Under the pieces are notes generated by a model. The model worked only from the letters and a program-made list of their open reading frames with translations. It was not told where the DNA came from and ran no database searches. Both the position numbers and the translations under genes were made by a program. A DNA stretch of 64,000 nucleotides, from assembly GCA_964460035.1 (NCBI GenBank), contig CAYWPG010000005.1, positions 62,001-126,000 on the forward strand. The letters are read 5' to 3'. The stretch is from CAYWPG01 sp964460035 (GTDB lineage: Bacteria; Pseudomonadota; Gammaproteobacteria; Nitrococcales; AK92). Positions 26,186 to 33,814 of this stretch are shown one piece after another (positions within the stretch are counted from its first letter, which is position 1; each line of letters begins with the position of its first letter).

Positions 26186-26770
26186 TCAATAGGCCAGTTC
26201 CAGAGCCGTGTAAATGACCGTCAGAGCCTTGTCGTCGAGCCCGTCCTTGACGCCCGCTAGCGGCAATGCGATACGAAGACCTACATGCTTGTTGAAGTAG
26301 TAGCCGCCCCCGATTTCCATTAACAACGAGGTGCCGCTCTCTTTCAGGCGGCCTAGTACGCCCAGGTCGTACTCGGTATCAAGCTTGTGAGCGCCGATCT
26401 TGCCATAAATAAAGCCGCCGTACGGAGCGTCGTGCCGCGCGCGGTCCCGGGAGCCTTCCTGCAGGATGCCGCCGATGGCTATTCCCATACCATGACTTCT
26501 GACCGTCCAGTTCGTGCGCTGGATATCCTGCTCGCCGGAGTCCAGCTGGTACGCTTCGATAAACCAGCCCACGCCCGCGGTCTCGCCTATCACCGGCTCG
26601 ATGTCGCTGCGCACGCCAAGGTACGCGACGTGGCTGAACTGGTTGGATACGTCCTCGTAGTCGCGCATGTAGTATCCCGCTCCGGCACCGACGTAAAACT
26701 CCAGCGCGTGAGCGTTCAGGGGAGCGATCAAAGCGATAAGAAGCAGGGCAAGGGGGTATCTGATAGTCAT
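26186..26770 (-). CDS. Outer-membrane beta-barrel protein
   Basis: A 194-residue exported protein. The N-terminal signal (PLALLLIALIAPLNAHA) is cleaved after about residue 22. The mature part alternates polar and aromatic residues (EFYVGAGAGYYMRDYEDVSN, GGFIYGKIGAHKLDTEYDLG, IGGGYYFNKHVGLRIALPLA), and the chain ends in tyrosine (TALELAY), as outer-membrane barrels often do. It looks like a small OmpA/OmpW-like eight-stranded barrel, but I do not recognise a specific family. Single gene, with its own promoter between it and dinB. Confidence 0.8.
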   Translation of the reverse strand: MTIRYPLALLLIALIAPLNAHALEFYVGAGAGYYMRDYEDVSNQFSHVAYLGVRSDIEPVIGETAGVGWFIEAYQLDSGEQDIQRTNWTVRSHGMGIAIGGILQEGSRDRARHDAPYGGFIYGKIGAHKLDTEYDLGVLGRLKESGTSLLMEIGGGYYFNKHVGLRIALPLAGVKDGLDDKALTVIYTALELAY

Positions 26771-26937
26771 TGGGAGTCTCTGCGAAAGGGATGCGTAACT
26801 GTCCTGCCGGTGAGGGCGGGGGAGATCGAATCCCTAGGACTATCGGCCCCGCGGGGGATACCTTGAAACAGCACCGGTAGCCGCTTTGGTGGGAGCGCCG
26901 CCTGGGCGCGTATGCCTTTCGGTGGGTGCGCCGTTTA

Positions 26938-28035
26938 TCAGAACAGTCCAAGCTGCAGGGCCGCCGCCTCTTTGACGGGCCGCAGCCCCGAGCCGGTAAC
27001 TCCCAGCAGCCGAACCGGTCGCCGGCTGGCTTCCGTGCGCTTGAGCAACTCCTCCATGACCTCCATCACGGCCTCCACGTCGAGCAAGGGATAAGGGGCG
27101 GTATAGGAGCGCGTGACCTGTTGAAAATCGTGGTACTTCACTTTCAGCGTCCAGGTGGCGGCAGTAAGCCCTTTCTGGGCCAAGCCTTCCAGCACTTCCG
27201 TTGCGAGCGGCCGCAAAGCGGCCAGCATGGCTGCCGGGTCGTCCAGGTCGCGCTCGAAGGTGGTTTCGCTGCCGTAGGATTTGCGCACACGCCGGGGGCG
27301 TACCGGACGCTCGTCGATGCCACGGGCGATGTGGTAGTAGAACGAACCGCTCTTGCCGAAGACGCGTTGCAGATCTTCCAGGCTCCATGCCGCCAGATCG
27401 GCGCCGGTCCTGATCCCTAGCTTGTGCATTTTCGCTTCGGTGGCCGGACCCACGCCGTGAAAGCGGCCGATGGGCAAGGCAGCGATGAAAGCCGGGCCTT
27501 GCTCGGGAGTGATCAGGTGCAAGCCGTCGGGCTTGTCGATGTCCGAGGCGAGTTTGGCTAGGAACTTGTTGTAGGAGACTCCGGCCGATGCGGTAAGGCC
27601 GGTTTCCTCGAAGATCTCCTGCTTGATGCGGCGCGCGATCAGCGTTGCCGAACCGCGGCAGGCGGTACAGGCGGTGACATCCAGATACGCTTCGTCCAGC
27701 GAGAGGGGCTCTACCAGCTCGGTATAGCGGCGAAAAATGGCGCGGATGCGCTGCGATTCCGCTCGGTAGACCTCGAAACGCGGCCGCAGGAATACGGCAT
27801 GCGGGCAGAGCCGACGCGCACGCGCCGACGCCATGGCAGAGCGAATGCCATAGCGGCGCGCCTCGTAGCTTGCGGTTGCCACTACGCCGCGGCCGTCCGG
27901 CGAGCCGCCGACTACCACAGGCCGTCCGCGCAGGCGCGGATCGTCACGCTGTTCCACCGCCGCGTAGAACGCGTCCATGTCGATGTGGATGATCTTGCGT
28001 ATCGTCGGGTACGCTGATTTGCGAACGGAACTCAT
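26938..28035 (-). CDS. dinB: DNA polymerase IV (DinB)
   Basis: A 365-residue Y-family translesion polymerase. Palm metal ligands are visible in IIHIDMDAFYAAVEQRDDP and SLDEAYLDVTA (the DE pair). Other blocks: VVVGGSPDGRGVVATASYEAR, GLTASAGVSYNKFLAKLASD and the helix-hairpin-helix RFHGVGPATEAKMHKLGI. The chain ends in LQLGLF, the beta-clamp binding motif. I start it at the ATG at 28035, where family similarity begins; the frame is open further upstream. No canonical LexA box (CTG-N10-CAG) is seen in front, so SOS control is not evident. It is divergent from the M48 protease gene. Confidence 0.95.
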   Translation of the reverse strand: MSSVRKSAYPTIRKIIHIDMDAFYAAVEQRDDPRLRGRPVVVGGSPDGRGVVATASYEARRYGIRSAMASARARRLCPHAVFLRPRFEVYRAESQRIRAIFRRYTELVEPLSLDEAYLDVTACTACRGSATLIARRIKQEIFEETGLTASAGVSYNKFLAKLASDIDKPDGLHLITPEQGPAFIAALPIGRFHGVGPATEAKMHKLGIRTGADLAAWSLEDLQRVFGKSGSFYYHIARGIDERPVRPRRVRKSYGSETTFERDLDDPAAMLAALRPLATEVLEGLAQKGLTAATWTLKVKYHDFQQVTRSYTAPYPLLDVEAVMEVMEELLKRTEASRRPVRLLGVTGSGLRPVKEAAALQLGLF

Positions 28036-28231
28036 GGTCGGATCATTGTAGTAGCGCGAACGGTGTTGCCGCATTCGTGTCCCTATGGAGATCGCATCGT
28101 TCGCCGCTTCGATGGATGCAAGCCCTTGAGAAAGATGCGGCACCGTGGCCGACATCTGCCGGCCGCCCGCTACCAAACAACCTCATCGACGGGAATGTTC
28201 GATATGTCCCGTAAGGAGCGTTAGTCAGAAC

Positions 28232-29194
28232 ATGAATTATGCCGCGCTGCGCCGTCGCCGCTTCCTCAATCGCATGCAGACGCTATTGCTGGTGCTGGCC
28301 ATGGCCGCGCTGGTCGGCAGCATAGGTTATATCATCGGCGGCCGCGGCTACGGCGTGGCCGCTATCGCATTGGTCGGGGTGCTTTATTTGCTCAACCCGG
28401 CGCTGTCGCCACGCCTGCTGATGAGCATGTTCCGCGGCTATCGGCTGGACTATCGACAGGCCGCCCCGCTTTATGCCGCGCTTGCGGAGCTGTGCAGGCG
28501 CGCCGGGTTGCCGGCGGTACCGGTGCTGTACTACCTGCCCACGCCAATGATGAACGCATTTGCTGTCGGCAGGCGGGATAATGCCGCGATCGCGCTGTCC
28601 GACGGGCTTCTCAGGGCGATGAATCCGCGCCAGCTGGCGGCGGTGCTGGCGCACGAGGTGAGTCATATCGCGCACAACGATCTGCGGACGATGGCGTTTG
28701 CGGATCTCGCTCATCGGTTCACGCTGTTTCTTTCGCTCTTCGGGCAAGTCCTGTTGCTATTGAATCTGCCGCTGCTGTTGTGGACTGACTATCACATCAG
28801 CTGGCTAGCGATTCTCCTGCTGGTGCTTTCGCCCACCCTGAGTGCGCTGCTCCAGCTCGGGCTGTCGCGCAGCCGCGAGTACGAGGCCGATCGGCTCGGG
28901 GCCGAGCTGGTGGGCGATCCCCAGGCGCTGGCTTCGGCGTTGGCGCTGATGGAGCGCTATCAGGGCGGTTTCATCGAGCAGCTGCTGTTTCCCAACCGCA
29001 ATCGGCGCGAGCCTTCGCTGCTGCGCACCCACCCCCCTACAGAGAAGCGAATTCAGCGCTTGCGCGAGTTGCAGGGGCAGGCAGGCCGCCGCGGCTGGCG
29101 GCCGCTGCAGCTGCATGAGCCGTACAGCCCTGGGTGGCCGGAGCCATTGGCAAGACGCGGCGGATTCTGGGACTGGCTTAACGGCAGGTACTAG
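28232..29194 (+). CDS. M48 family membrane metalloprotease (HtpX-like)
   Basis: A 320-residue membrane protease of the M48 family. It opens with two hydrophobic segments, carries the zinc motif HEVSH (in AAVLAHEVSHIAHNDL), a further pair of membrane segments, then the third ligand in SRSREYEADRLGAELVG. The end LLRTHPPTEKRIQRLREL is shared with HtpX. It is somewhat longer than HtpX and has a polar C-terminal tail, so an M48 member of the HtpX/Oma1 branch is the safe call. Such proteases degrade damaged membrane proteins. Start at 28232 follows AAGGAG. Its last bases nearly abut the convergent EamA gene. Confidence 0.92.
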   Translation: MNYAALRRRRFLNRMQTLLLVLAMAALVGSIGYIIGGRGYGVAAIALVGVLYLLNPALSPRLLMSMFRGYRLDYRQAAPLYAALAELCRRAGLPAVPVLYYLPTPMMNAFAVGRRDNAAIALSDGLLRAMNPRQLAAVLAHEVSHIAHNDLRTMAFADLAHRFTLFLSLFGQVLLLLNLPLLLWTDYHISWLAILLLVLSPTLSALLQLGLSRSREYEADRLGAELVGDPQALASALALMERYQGGFIEQLLFPNRNRREPSLLRTHPPTEKRIQRLRELQGQAGRRGWRPLQLHEPYSPGWPEPLARRGGFWDWLNGRY

Positions 29195-29222
29195 ATCACG
29201 CCCCGCTGCGGTGCATGGGCGG

Positions 29223-30113
29223 TCAAGCCTTGGCCGCTCGCTGGTGTTCGGGCTCTGGCTGTGCCGGCGCGTTGCCGCGCTGGCACAGCCAGACCGACAG
29301 CACGATGATGGCTGCGCCTATGCTTAGCCGCAGCCAGTCCACATCGCTGTTCCAGAACACGAAGTTCACCAGAATGCCGGCTGGAATCAGCATGTTGTTC
29401 ATGGTTGCCAGCTGGCCGGTGTTGACCCACTTGGCGCCCAGGTTCCAGCCCAGATAGCCCAGGCCGGATGCGCCTAGGCCCAGCCAGAGCAGAATCGCCC
29501 ATTGCAGCGCGTTGTCCGGTGTGCGGGACCAGTCGGCGAATAGCAGCATGCCGATGCCGCTGGCGAGCGTGGCGCCAACGAAAAACCAGCCGAACACCTG
29601 CGTTTGCTCCCGCACGCCGCCCAATGGCAGGCGCTTGTATGCCACCTGTCCGGCTGCGAAACAGAGGTTGGCCGCTTGGATTAGCAGAAAGCCGGTCAGG
29701 TACGAGTCGCTCAGGCCCTGGTAGCGGATCACTCCGGCGCCCACGACCGCCAGCGCCGCCGCCAGCCACCAGCGCAGCGGCAAGTGTTTGCGGTTGAGCA
29801 GCAGTTCGTCGATGAGCGTGATGTAGAGCGGGGTGAAGATGGTGAACAGCAACAGCTCGGGGACAGTGAGATACAAGAAGGCGTGATAAAGGAACAGGTA
29901 CATGATGCCCAGCTGTACGGCGCCGATCGCCATCAAGGCCACGGCTTTTCCCACGGGTAGTGCGCGCAGCCTGAGTAGTGGCAGAAACAGGAGCAGCGCA
30001 AGGGACATGCGGATGAAGACGGCGATGTAGCTATCGACGCTGGGTGAAATGTAGACGCCGATCAGGGAGAAACTGAATGCCCAGACGGCGGTGACGAGCC
30101 ATAACATCCACAT
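29223..30113 (-). CDS. EamA/DMT family transporter
   Basis: A 296-residue inner-membrane protein with about ten hydrophobic segments in two EamA repeats, of the drug/metabolite transporter superfamily. The motif PLLRLRALPVGKAVALMAIG ends the first part, ELLLFTIFTPLYITLIDELL and GWNLGAKWVNTGQLATMNNM are typical positions. The ending is basic. Substrate unknown; relatives export metabolites or amino acids. I prefer the ATG at 30113 (GGAG ten bases before); TTG at 30122 and ATG at 30107 are alternatives. It follows a TetR gene on the same strand by 78 bases, so the TetR protein probably regulates it. Confidence 0.88.
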   Translation of the reverse strand: MWMLWLVTAVWAFSFSLIGVYISPSVDSYIAVFIRMSLALLLFLPLLRLRALPVGKAVALMAIGAVQLGIMYLFLYHAFLYLTVPELLLFTIFTPLYITLIDELLLNRKHLPLRWWLAAALAVVGAGVIRYQGLSDSYLTGFLLIQAANLCFAAGQVAYKRLPLGGVREQTQVFGWFFVGATLASGIGMLLFADWSRTPDNALQWAILLWLGLGASGLGYLGWNLGAKWVNTGQLATMNNMLIPAGILVNFVFWNSDVDWLRLSIGAAIIVLSVWLCQRGNAPAQPEPEHQRAAKA

Positions 30114-30191
30114 GAAACACAAGCTCCGCTGAAACGGTTGGAGAAGGCGGCAGGGTGAAGCGCTGCGGCGCGCTCGCCAGGCGGCGTGCGG

Positions 30192-30821
30192 TCAACGGAG
30201 CAGCGCGTGTGCCGGCTGCTGGAACGTGCACATCCGCCAGCACGCCTCCCGAGCTGCCAGGAGGTCGTCTTCGGCAAGGTACAGGAAGCCGTCTCGTTCG
30301 CTCTTGAAGAGATTCACAAAGCTGCCCCATACCAGGGCAACCAGTACCCTGGGACGCACGTCGTTCCGGAAGACGCCGTGCCGCTGCATAAGATGCACGG
30401 CGGCCACGACCCGCGCAAGCGTGTCGCGGCCGACTTTGAGGCTGGCCGGCTTGAGGTAGGGCAAGTGATCCTGCATGCCGAGGAAGCGCAACGCCGCGGG
30501 CCGCTGGCGCGCGAAGCTCACCAGCAGGCCCCAGAGTTCGGCGAAGAGCGCCTTAGGTTCGCCGGCTTTGGTGAGCGCTGGGCGCAGATGTCGGGCAAGA
30601 GCCTGCTGCTCGAGGCAGAACAGTTCGTTGACCAGCGCCTCTTTGTTCTCGAAGTGGCGATAGATGGTGCCTACTCCCACGCCCGCCCGCGCCGCGATCT
30701 GTGGAACCGCAATCCCGTTGACGCCGCGCTCGGCGAAGGCTGCCAGCGCCGCCTGGAGGATGGCTGCGCGCCGGTCTTGTAGAGCCGCCTCGAAGGCGCG
30801 GGATGCGAGATGTATCGTCAT
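30192..30821 (-). CDS. TetR family transcriptional regulator
   Basis: A 209-residue regulator. The N-terminal helix-turn-helix reads ILQAALAAFAERGVNGIAVP then QIAARAGVGVGTIYRHFENK, which is the TetR DNA-binding block. The C-terminal part is an all-helical ligand domain with no strong similarity, so the effector is unknown. It is immediately upstream of the EamA transporter in the same direction, a common regulator-transporter arrangement in which an intracellular ligand relieves repression. No clear operator could be pointed out in the 164 bases upstream. Confidence 0.93.
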   Translation of the reverse strand: MTIHLASRAFEAALQDRRAAILQAALAAFAERGVNGIAVPQIAARAGVGVGTIYRHFENKEALVNELFCLEQQALARHLRPALTKAGEPKALFAELWGLLVSFARQRPAALRFLGMQDHLPYLKPASLKVGRDTLARVVAAVHLMQRHGVFRNDVRPRVLVALVWGSFVNLFKSERDGFLYLAEDDLLAAREACWRMCTFQQPAHALLR

Positions 30822-30985
30822 GGGCAGATGTTACATCAGTCACCCCCGCCGTGCCTAGCCGGCGCCGAAACCATCGCTCCAGCCGGATAGGGCCCGCTGC
30901 CGGCCAGTCAGGCGGCAAACCGCATACGATCTCCATCTGAAGACGGGACACCGCTTTAGCTTGCCTCGGCAACTACGGCTGGCGC

Positions 30986-31795
30986 TTACTGGCGGTGCTC
31001 GAAGAACGGACTTTCGATCTCGAAGATCCACGGCCAGAGCTTGCCGGTCACGAAGACTCGGTGCTGCTCGGAGTCGTAGGCAATTCCATTGAGCACGTCG
31101 ATACGGCCGGGAGCGTTACGCTCGACTTCCGCTACCAGCTCGGCCAGATCCAGCCAGCCGCTGACCTCGCCCGAGGGAAGCTCTATGCGCGCAATGCGCG
31201 TGGTGAGCCAGACATTGGCGTAAATTCGGCCGTCGATTTCCTGTAGCGCGTTGAGGTGAGTGACCGGGCGGCCTCGATCGGTTACGTGGATGTGCCGGCG
31301 CACTTCGAACGTAGCTGGGTCGCGTACCGTGAGCACGTTGCTGCCGTCGCTCATGACCAGCTCGCCATCGACCACCGTCAGGCCCCAGCCTTCTCCGCTG
31401 TAGCGGAACTCCCCGAGGGGTTCCAGCGTGCCGGCCCGATAACGAAACGCTACGCCCTCTTTCCAGGTGAGCTGGATGATTTCGTCGCCGACACGGGTGA
31501 TGCCTTCACCGAAGAAGCGATCCGCCAGAGGCCGTTCTGCGAGCACCTGGCGGTTGGTCAGGTCTACCAGGCGCAGTCGGGAAGCCCGGTAAAGTCCGCT
31601 GCTGACGTAGAACTGATCGCGCCCATCCACTCGTTGGTAGAGGATGCCCTGTGTGAAGATGGTGGGGTCCGAAGGATGGGTAGCGGTGATGGTGTAGCTG
31701 TAATGCGGCGTCGGCGCTTGTGCGCCGAGCGGGCCTGTCGCCAGGAACAGCAGAAGTGTGAAAACAGGAGACAGGCCCCTCAGCCGCTTTCTCAT
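30986..31795 (-). CDS. Glutaminyl-peptide cyclotransferase (glutamine cyclotransferase family, exported)
   Basis: A 269-residue protein of the bacterial/plant-type glutamine cyclotransferase family, which converts N-terminal glutamine to pyroglutamate. A signal peptide covers about residues 1-25 (FTLLLFLATGPLGAQA). The beta-propeller repeats read PTIFTQGILYQRVDGRDQFY, VSSGLYRASRLRLVDL, DGSNVLTVRDPATFEVR, THLNALQEIDGRIYANVWLT and VLNGIAYDSEQHRVFVTGKL, all family blocks. It should act in the periplasm. It is on the minus strand just after the second fpr gene (37 bases), so it may be co-transcribed with it. Confidence 0.9.
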   Translation of the reverse strand: MRKRLRGLSPVFTLLLFLATGPLGAQAPTPHYSYTITATHPSDPTIFTQGILYQRVDGRDQFYVSSGLYRASRLRLVDLTNRQVLAERPLADRFFGEGITRVGDEIIQLTWKEGVAFRYRAGTLEPLGEFRYSGEGWGLTVVDGELVMSDGSNVLTVRDPATFEVRRHIHVTDRGRPVTHLNALQEIDGRIYANVWLTTRIARIELPSGEVSGWLDLAELVAEVERNAPGRIDVLNGIAYDSEQHRVFVTGKLWPWIFEIESPFFEHRQ

Positions 31796-31832
31796 TGCTC
31801 ACCTCAAGGCGGGGTACCGCCTTGCGGTACCG

Positions 31833-32612
31833 CTATTTTTCTACGAAAGCGCGTTCAATCACGTAATCGCCCGGCTCGCCGATGCGCGGGGAGATCTCGA
31901 AGCCGCGGGAGTCGAGCAGCTTAGTGAGGTCGTCGAGCATCGCCGGGCTGCCGCAGATCATGGCGCGATCGTGCGCCGGATCGAGCGGCGGCAGACCGAT
32001 GTCGGCGAACAGCTTGCCGGTCTCGATCAGCGTGGTGATGCGCCCCTGGTTGCGGAATTCCTCGCGTGTTACCGTTGGATAGTAGATCAGCTTCTCTTTC
32101 ACCGCATCGCCGAAGTACTCGTTCTGCGGCAGCTCATAGGTGATGAACTCGCTGTAGGCCAGCTCGCTGACGATGCGAACGCCGTGGACGAGCACCACCT
32201 TCTCGAAGCGCTCATAGGTCTCGGGGTCTTGGATCACGCTGAGGAAAGGCGCCAGCCCGGTGCCGGTGCTCAGCAGATAAAGATGCTTGCCCGGGCGCAG
32301 GTCACTGAGCAGCAGCGTGCCCACCGGCTTGGTGCTGGTCAGAATCACGTCGCCTTCTTTGAGGTGCTGGAGCTTGGAAGTCAGTGGTCCGTTGGGCACC
32401 TTGATGCTGAAGAACTCCAGATGATCGACGTAGTTCGGGCTGGCGATGCTGTAAGCACGCATCAGCGGACGGCCTTCATCCTGCTGCAAGCCGATCATCA
32501 CGAACTGCCCGTTCTCGAAGCGCAGACCCGGACTGCGGGTGGTGCGGAAGCTGAACAGGGTGTCGTTCCAGTGATGCACGCTAAGAACGCGCTCGGCGAT
32601 CAGGTTGCTCAT
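31833..32612 (-). CDS. fpr: Ferredoxin--NADP reductase (Fpr), second copy, divergent from LysR gene
   Basis: A 259-residue FAD enzyme paralogous to the one at 11418-12194. FAD block RAYSIASPNYVDHLEFFSIK, GPLTSKLQHLKEGD; NADP block LLSTGTGLAPFLSVIQ, VVLVHGVRIVSELAYSEF; same ending VIERAFVEK. The gene is divergently oriented to a LysR gene 109 bases away, the arrangement known for fprA and finR in Pseudomonas, where FinR activates fprA under oxidative stress. Here it would be the stress-inducible copy. The intergenic region carries a perfect inverted repeat (32696-32732). Followed closely by the glutaminyl cyclase gene. Confidence 0.94.
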   Translation of the reverse strand: MSNLIAERVLSVHHWNDTLFSFRTTRSPGLRFENGQFVMIGLQQDEGRPLMRAYSIASPNYVDHLEFFSIKVPNGPLTSKLQHLKEGDVILTSTKPVGTLLLSDLRPGKHLYLLSTGTGLAPFLSVIQDPETYERFEKVVLVHGVRIVSELAYSEFITYELPQNEYFGDAVKEKLIYYPTVTREEFRNQGRITTLIETGKLFADIGLPPLDPAHDRAMICGSPAMLDDLTKLLDSRGFEISPRIGEPGDYVIERAFVEK

Positions 32613-32695
32613 TCGCTGTCTCCATTTCTACGAGAGGCCATCGCTTTCGGCGAGGATTCTAATGGTCGACGTCTTATTGGGAAAATGGATTATTT

Positions 32696-32732
32696 CTATA
32701 TCTCATATAGACTGAGGCGATATGAGATATAG
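32696..32732. promoter_or_regulatory. 13-bp-arm inverted repeat in the fpr-lysR intergenic region
   Basis: CTATATCTCATAT (32696-32708) and its exact reverse complement ATATGAGATATAG (32720-32732), separated by 11 bases. The right arm overlaps the LysR start codon (ATG at 32722) by eleven bases and the spacer contains its ribosome binding site (GAGG). This is a probable binding site for the LysR protein itself, serving the divergent fpr gene and autorepression. Confidence 0.75.
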
Positions 32733-33648
32733 CCTGCGTCAACTTCAGGTGTTCGTAGCCATTGCGCGCTGCGGTAGCGTGTCGCAAGCGGCGTTGGAGC
32801 TGGCGATGTCGCAATCGGCCGCGAGCACGGCCTTGGGCGATTTCGAGCGACAGTTCGATTGTCAGCTCTTCGACCGGGTGGGCAAGCGCTTGCGGCTGAA
32901 CGAGCTGGGGCAGCAGTTACTGCCACGAGCAGCCGAATTGCTCGACCGGGCCGAGGAAATCGAGGCGCTCTTGCAGGGCAATAGCGGTGTGGGAACGCTG
33001 CGTGTGGGCGCTACCCTCACTATAGGCAACTATCTCGCGCCGGTACTCGTCGCGGGTTTCATGCGCCGGTATCCCGAGAGCCAGGTTCGGCTGCATGTGC
33101 ACAATACCGAGCAAATCGTTCAGCAAGTGGCCCGCTATGAGTTGGACTTCGGGTTGGTCGAAGGCGAGTCGGATCACCCGGAGCTGGTGCTGGAGCCGTG
33201 GCTGGAGGATGAGCTGGTGGTGTTCTGCGCGCCCGAGCATCCGTTTGCGCGCCAAGGCACGGCCGTGCCGGAGGAGCTGGGACGCGAGTCCTGGATTTTG
33301 CGCGAGCGCGGCTCCGGTACCCGCAAGGCTTTCGAGCGCGCGGTAACCGAGTTCGGCCAGCCGCTGCATATACGCCTGGAACTCGAGCACACGGAGGCGA
33401 TCAAGCGCGCGGTCGAGTCGGGACTTGGCATAGGCTGTATTTCACGCCTCGCATTGCGTGAGAATTTCCGCCGCGGCAGCCTGGTGCCGGTGGAAACGCC
33501 CTTGCTGCAGCTGCGCCGACAGTTTTACTTCGTTCGCCACCGGCACAAGTATCAGACTAGAGGCATGCAGCTTTTCATGGAGCTATGCCGGAGGCTGACG
33601 GAGGGAGGCCGTCGCAGCGACCAGCTCGATTTATCCACGGTACTCTAA
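32722..33648 (+). CDS. finR: LysR family transcriptional regulator (FinR-like)
   Basis: A 308-residue LysR-type regulator. The N-terminal winged helix-turn-helix spans about residues 1-60 (LRQLQVFVAIARCGSVSQAA, then LELAMSQSAASTALGDFERQ). The C-terminal effector domain contains VGTLRVGATLTIGNYLAPVL and GIGCISRLALRENFRRG. Assignment as FinR-like rests on its position facing an fpr gene and on length; by sequence alone it is a generic LysR protein. It should bind the inverted repeat between the genes. The start codon lies inside that repeat, so autoregulation is likely. Confidence 0.85.
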   Translation: MRYSLRQLQVFVAIARCGSVSQAALELAMSQSAASTALGDFERQFDCQLFDRVGKRLRLNELGQQLLPRAAELLDRAEEIEALLQGNSGVGTLRVGATLTIGNYLAPVLVAGFMRRYPESQVRLHVHNTEQIVQQVARYELDFGLVEGESDHPELVLEPWLEDELVVFCAPEHPFARQGTAVPEELGRESWILRERGSGTRKAFERAVTEFGQPLHIRLELEHTEAIKRAVESGLGIGCISRLALRENFRRGSLVPVETPLLQLRRQFYFVRHRHKYQTRGMQLFMELCRRLTEGGRRSDQLDLSTVL

Positions 33649-33814
33649 ACTCGCCGATTGCGCATCGAACGCGGACTTGCAGCCGGCTACAGCCGATTGG
33701 GCGGCAAGAGGTGTGTTACCCGGTTGCCGTCAAGCTCTGCGCGCTTCAACATGCGTTCGGGTATTATGGCTCCCAAGACCGCGCTGGCGGCGCGCATCAA
33801 GGAACGAGAGGCCC

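Noticed and set aside
28036..28231. LexA box for dinB
   Set aside because: No CTG-N10-CAG or similar element is found in the intergenic region, so SOS control is not claimed.
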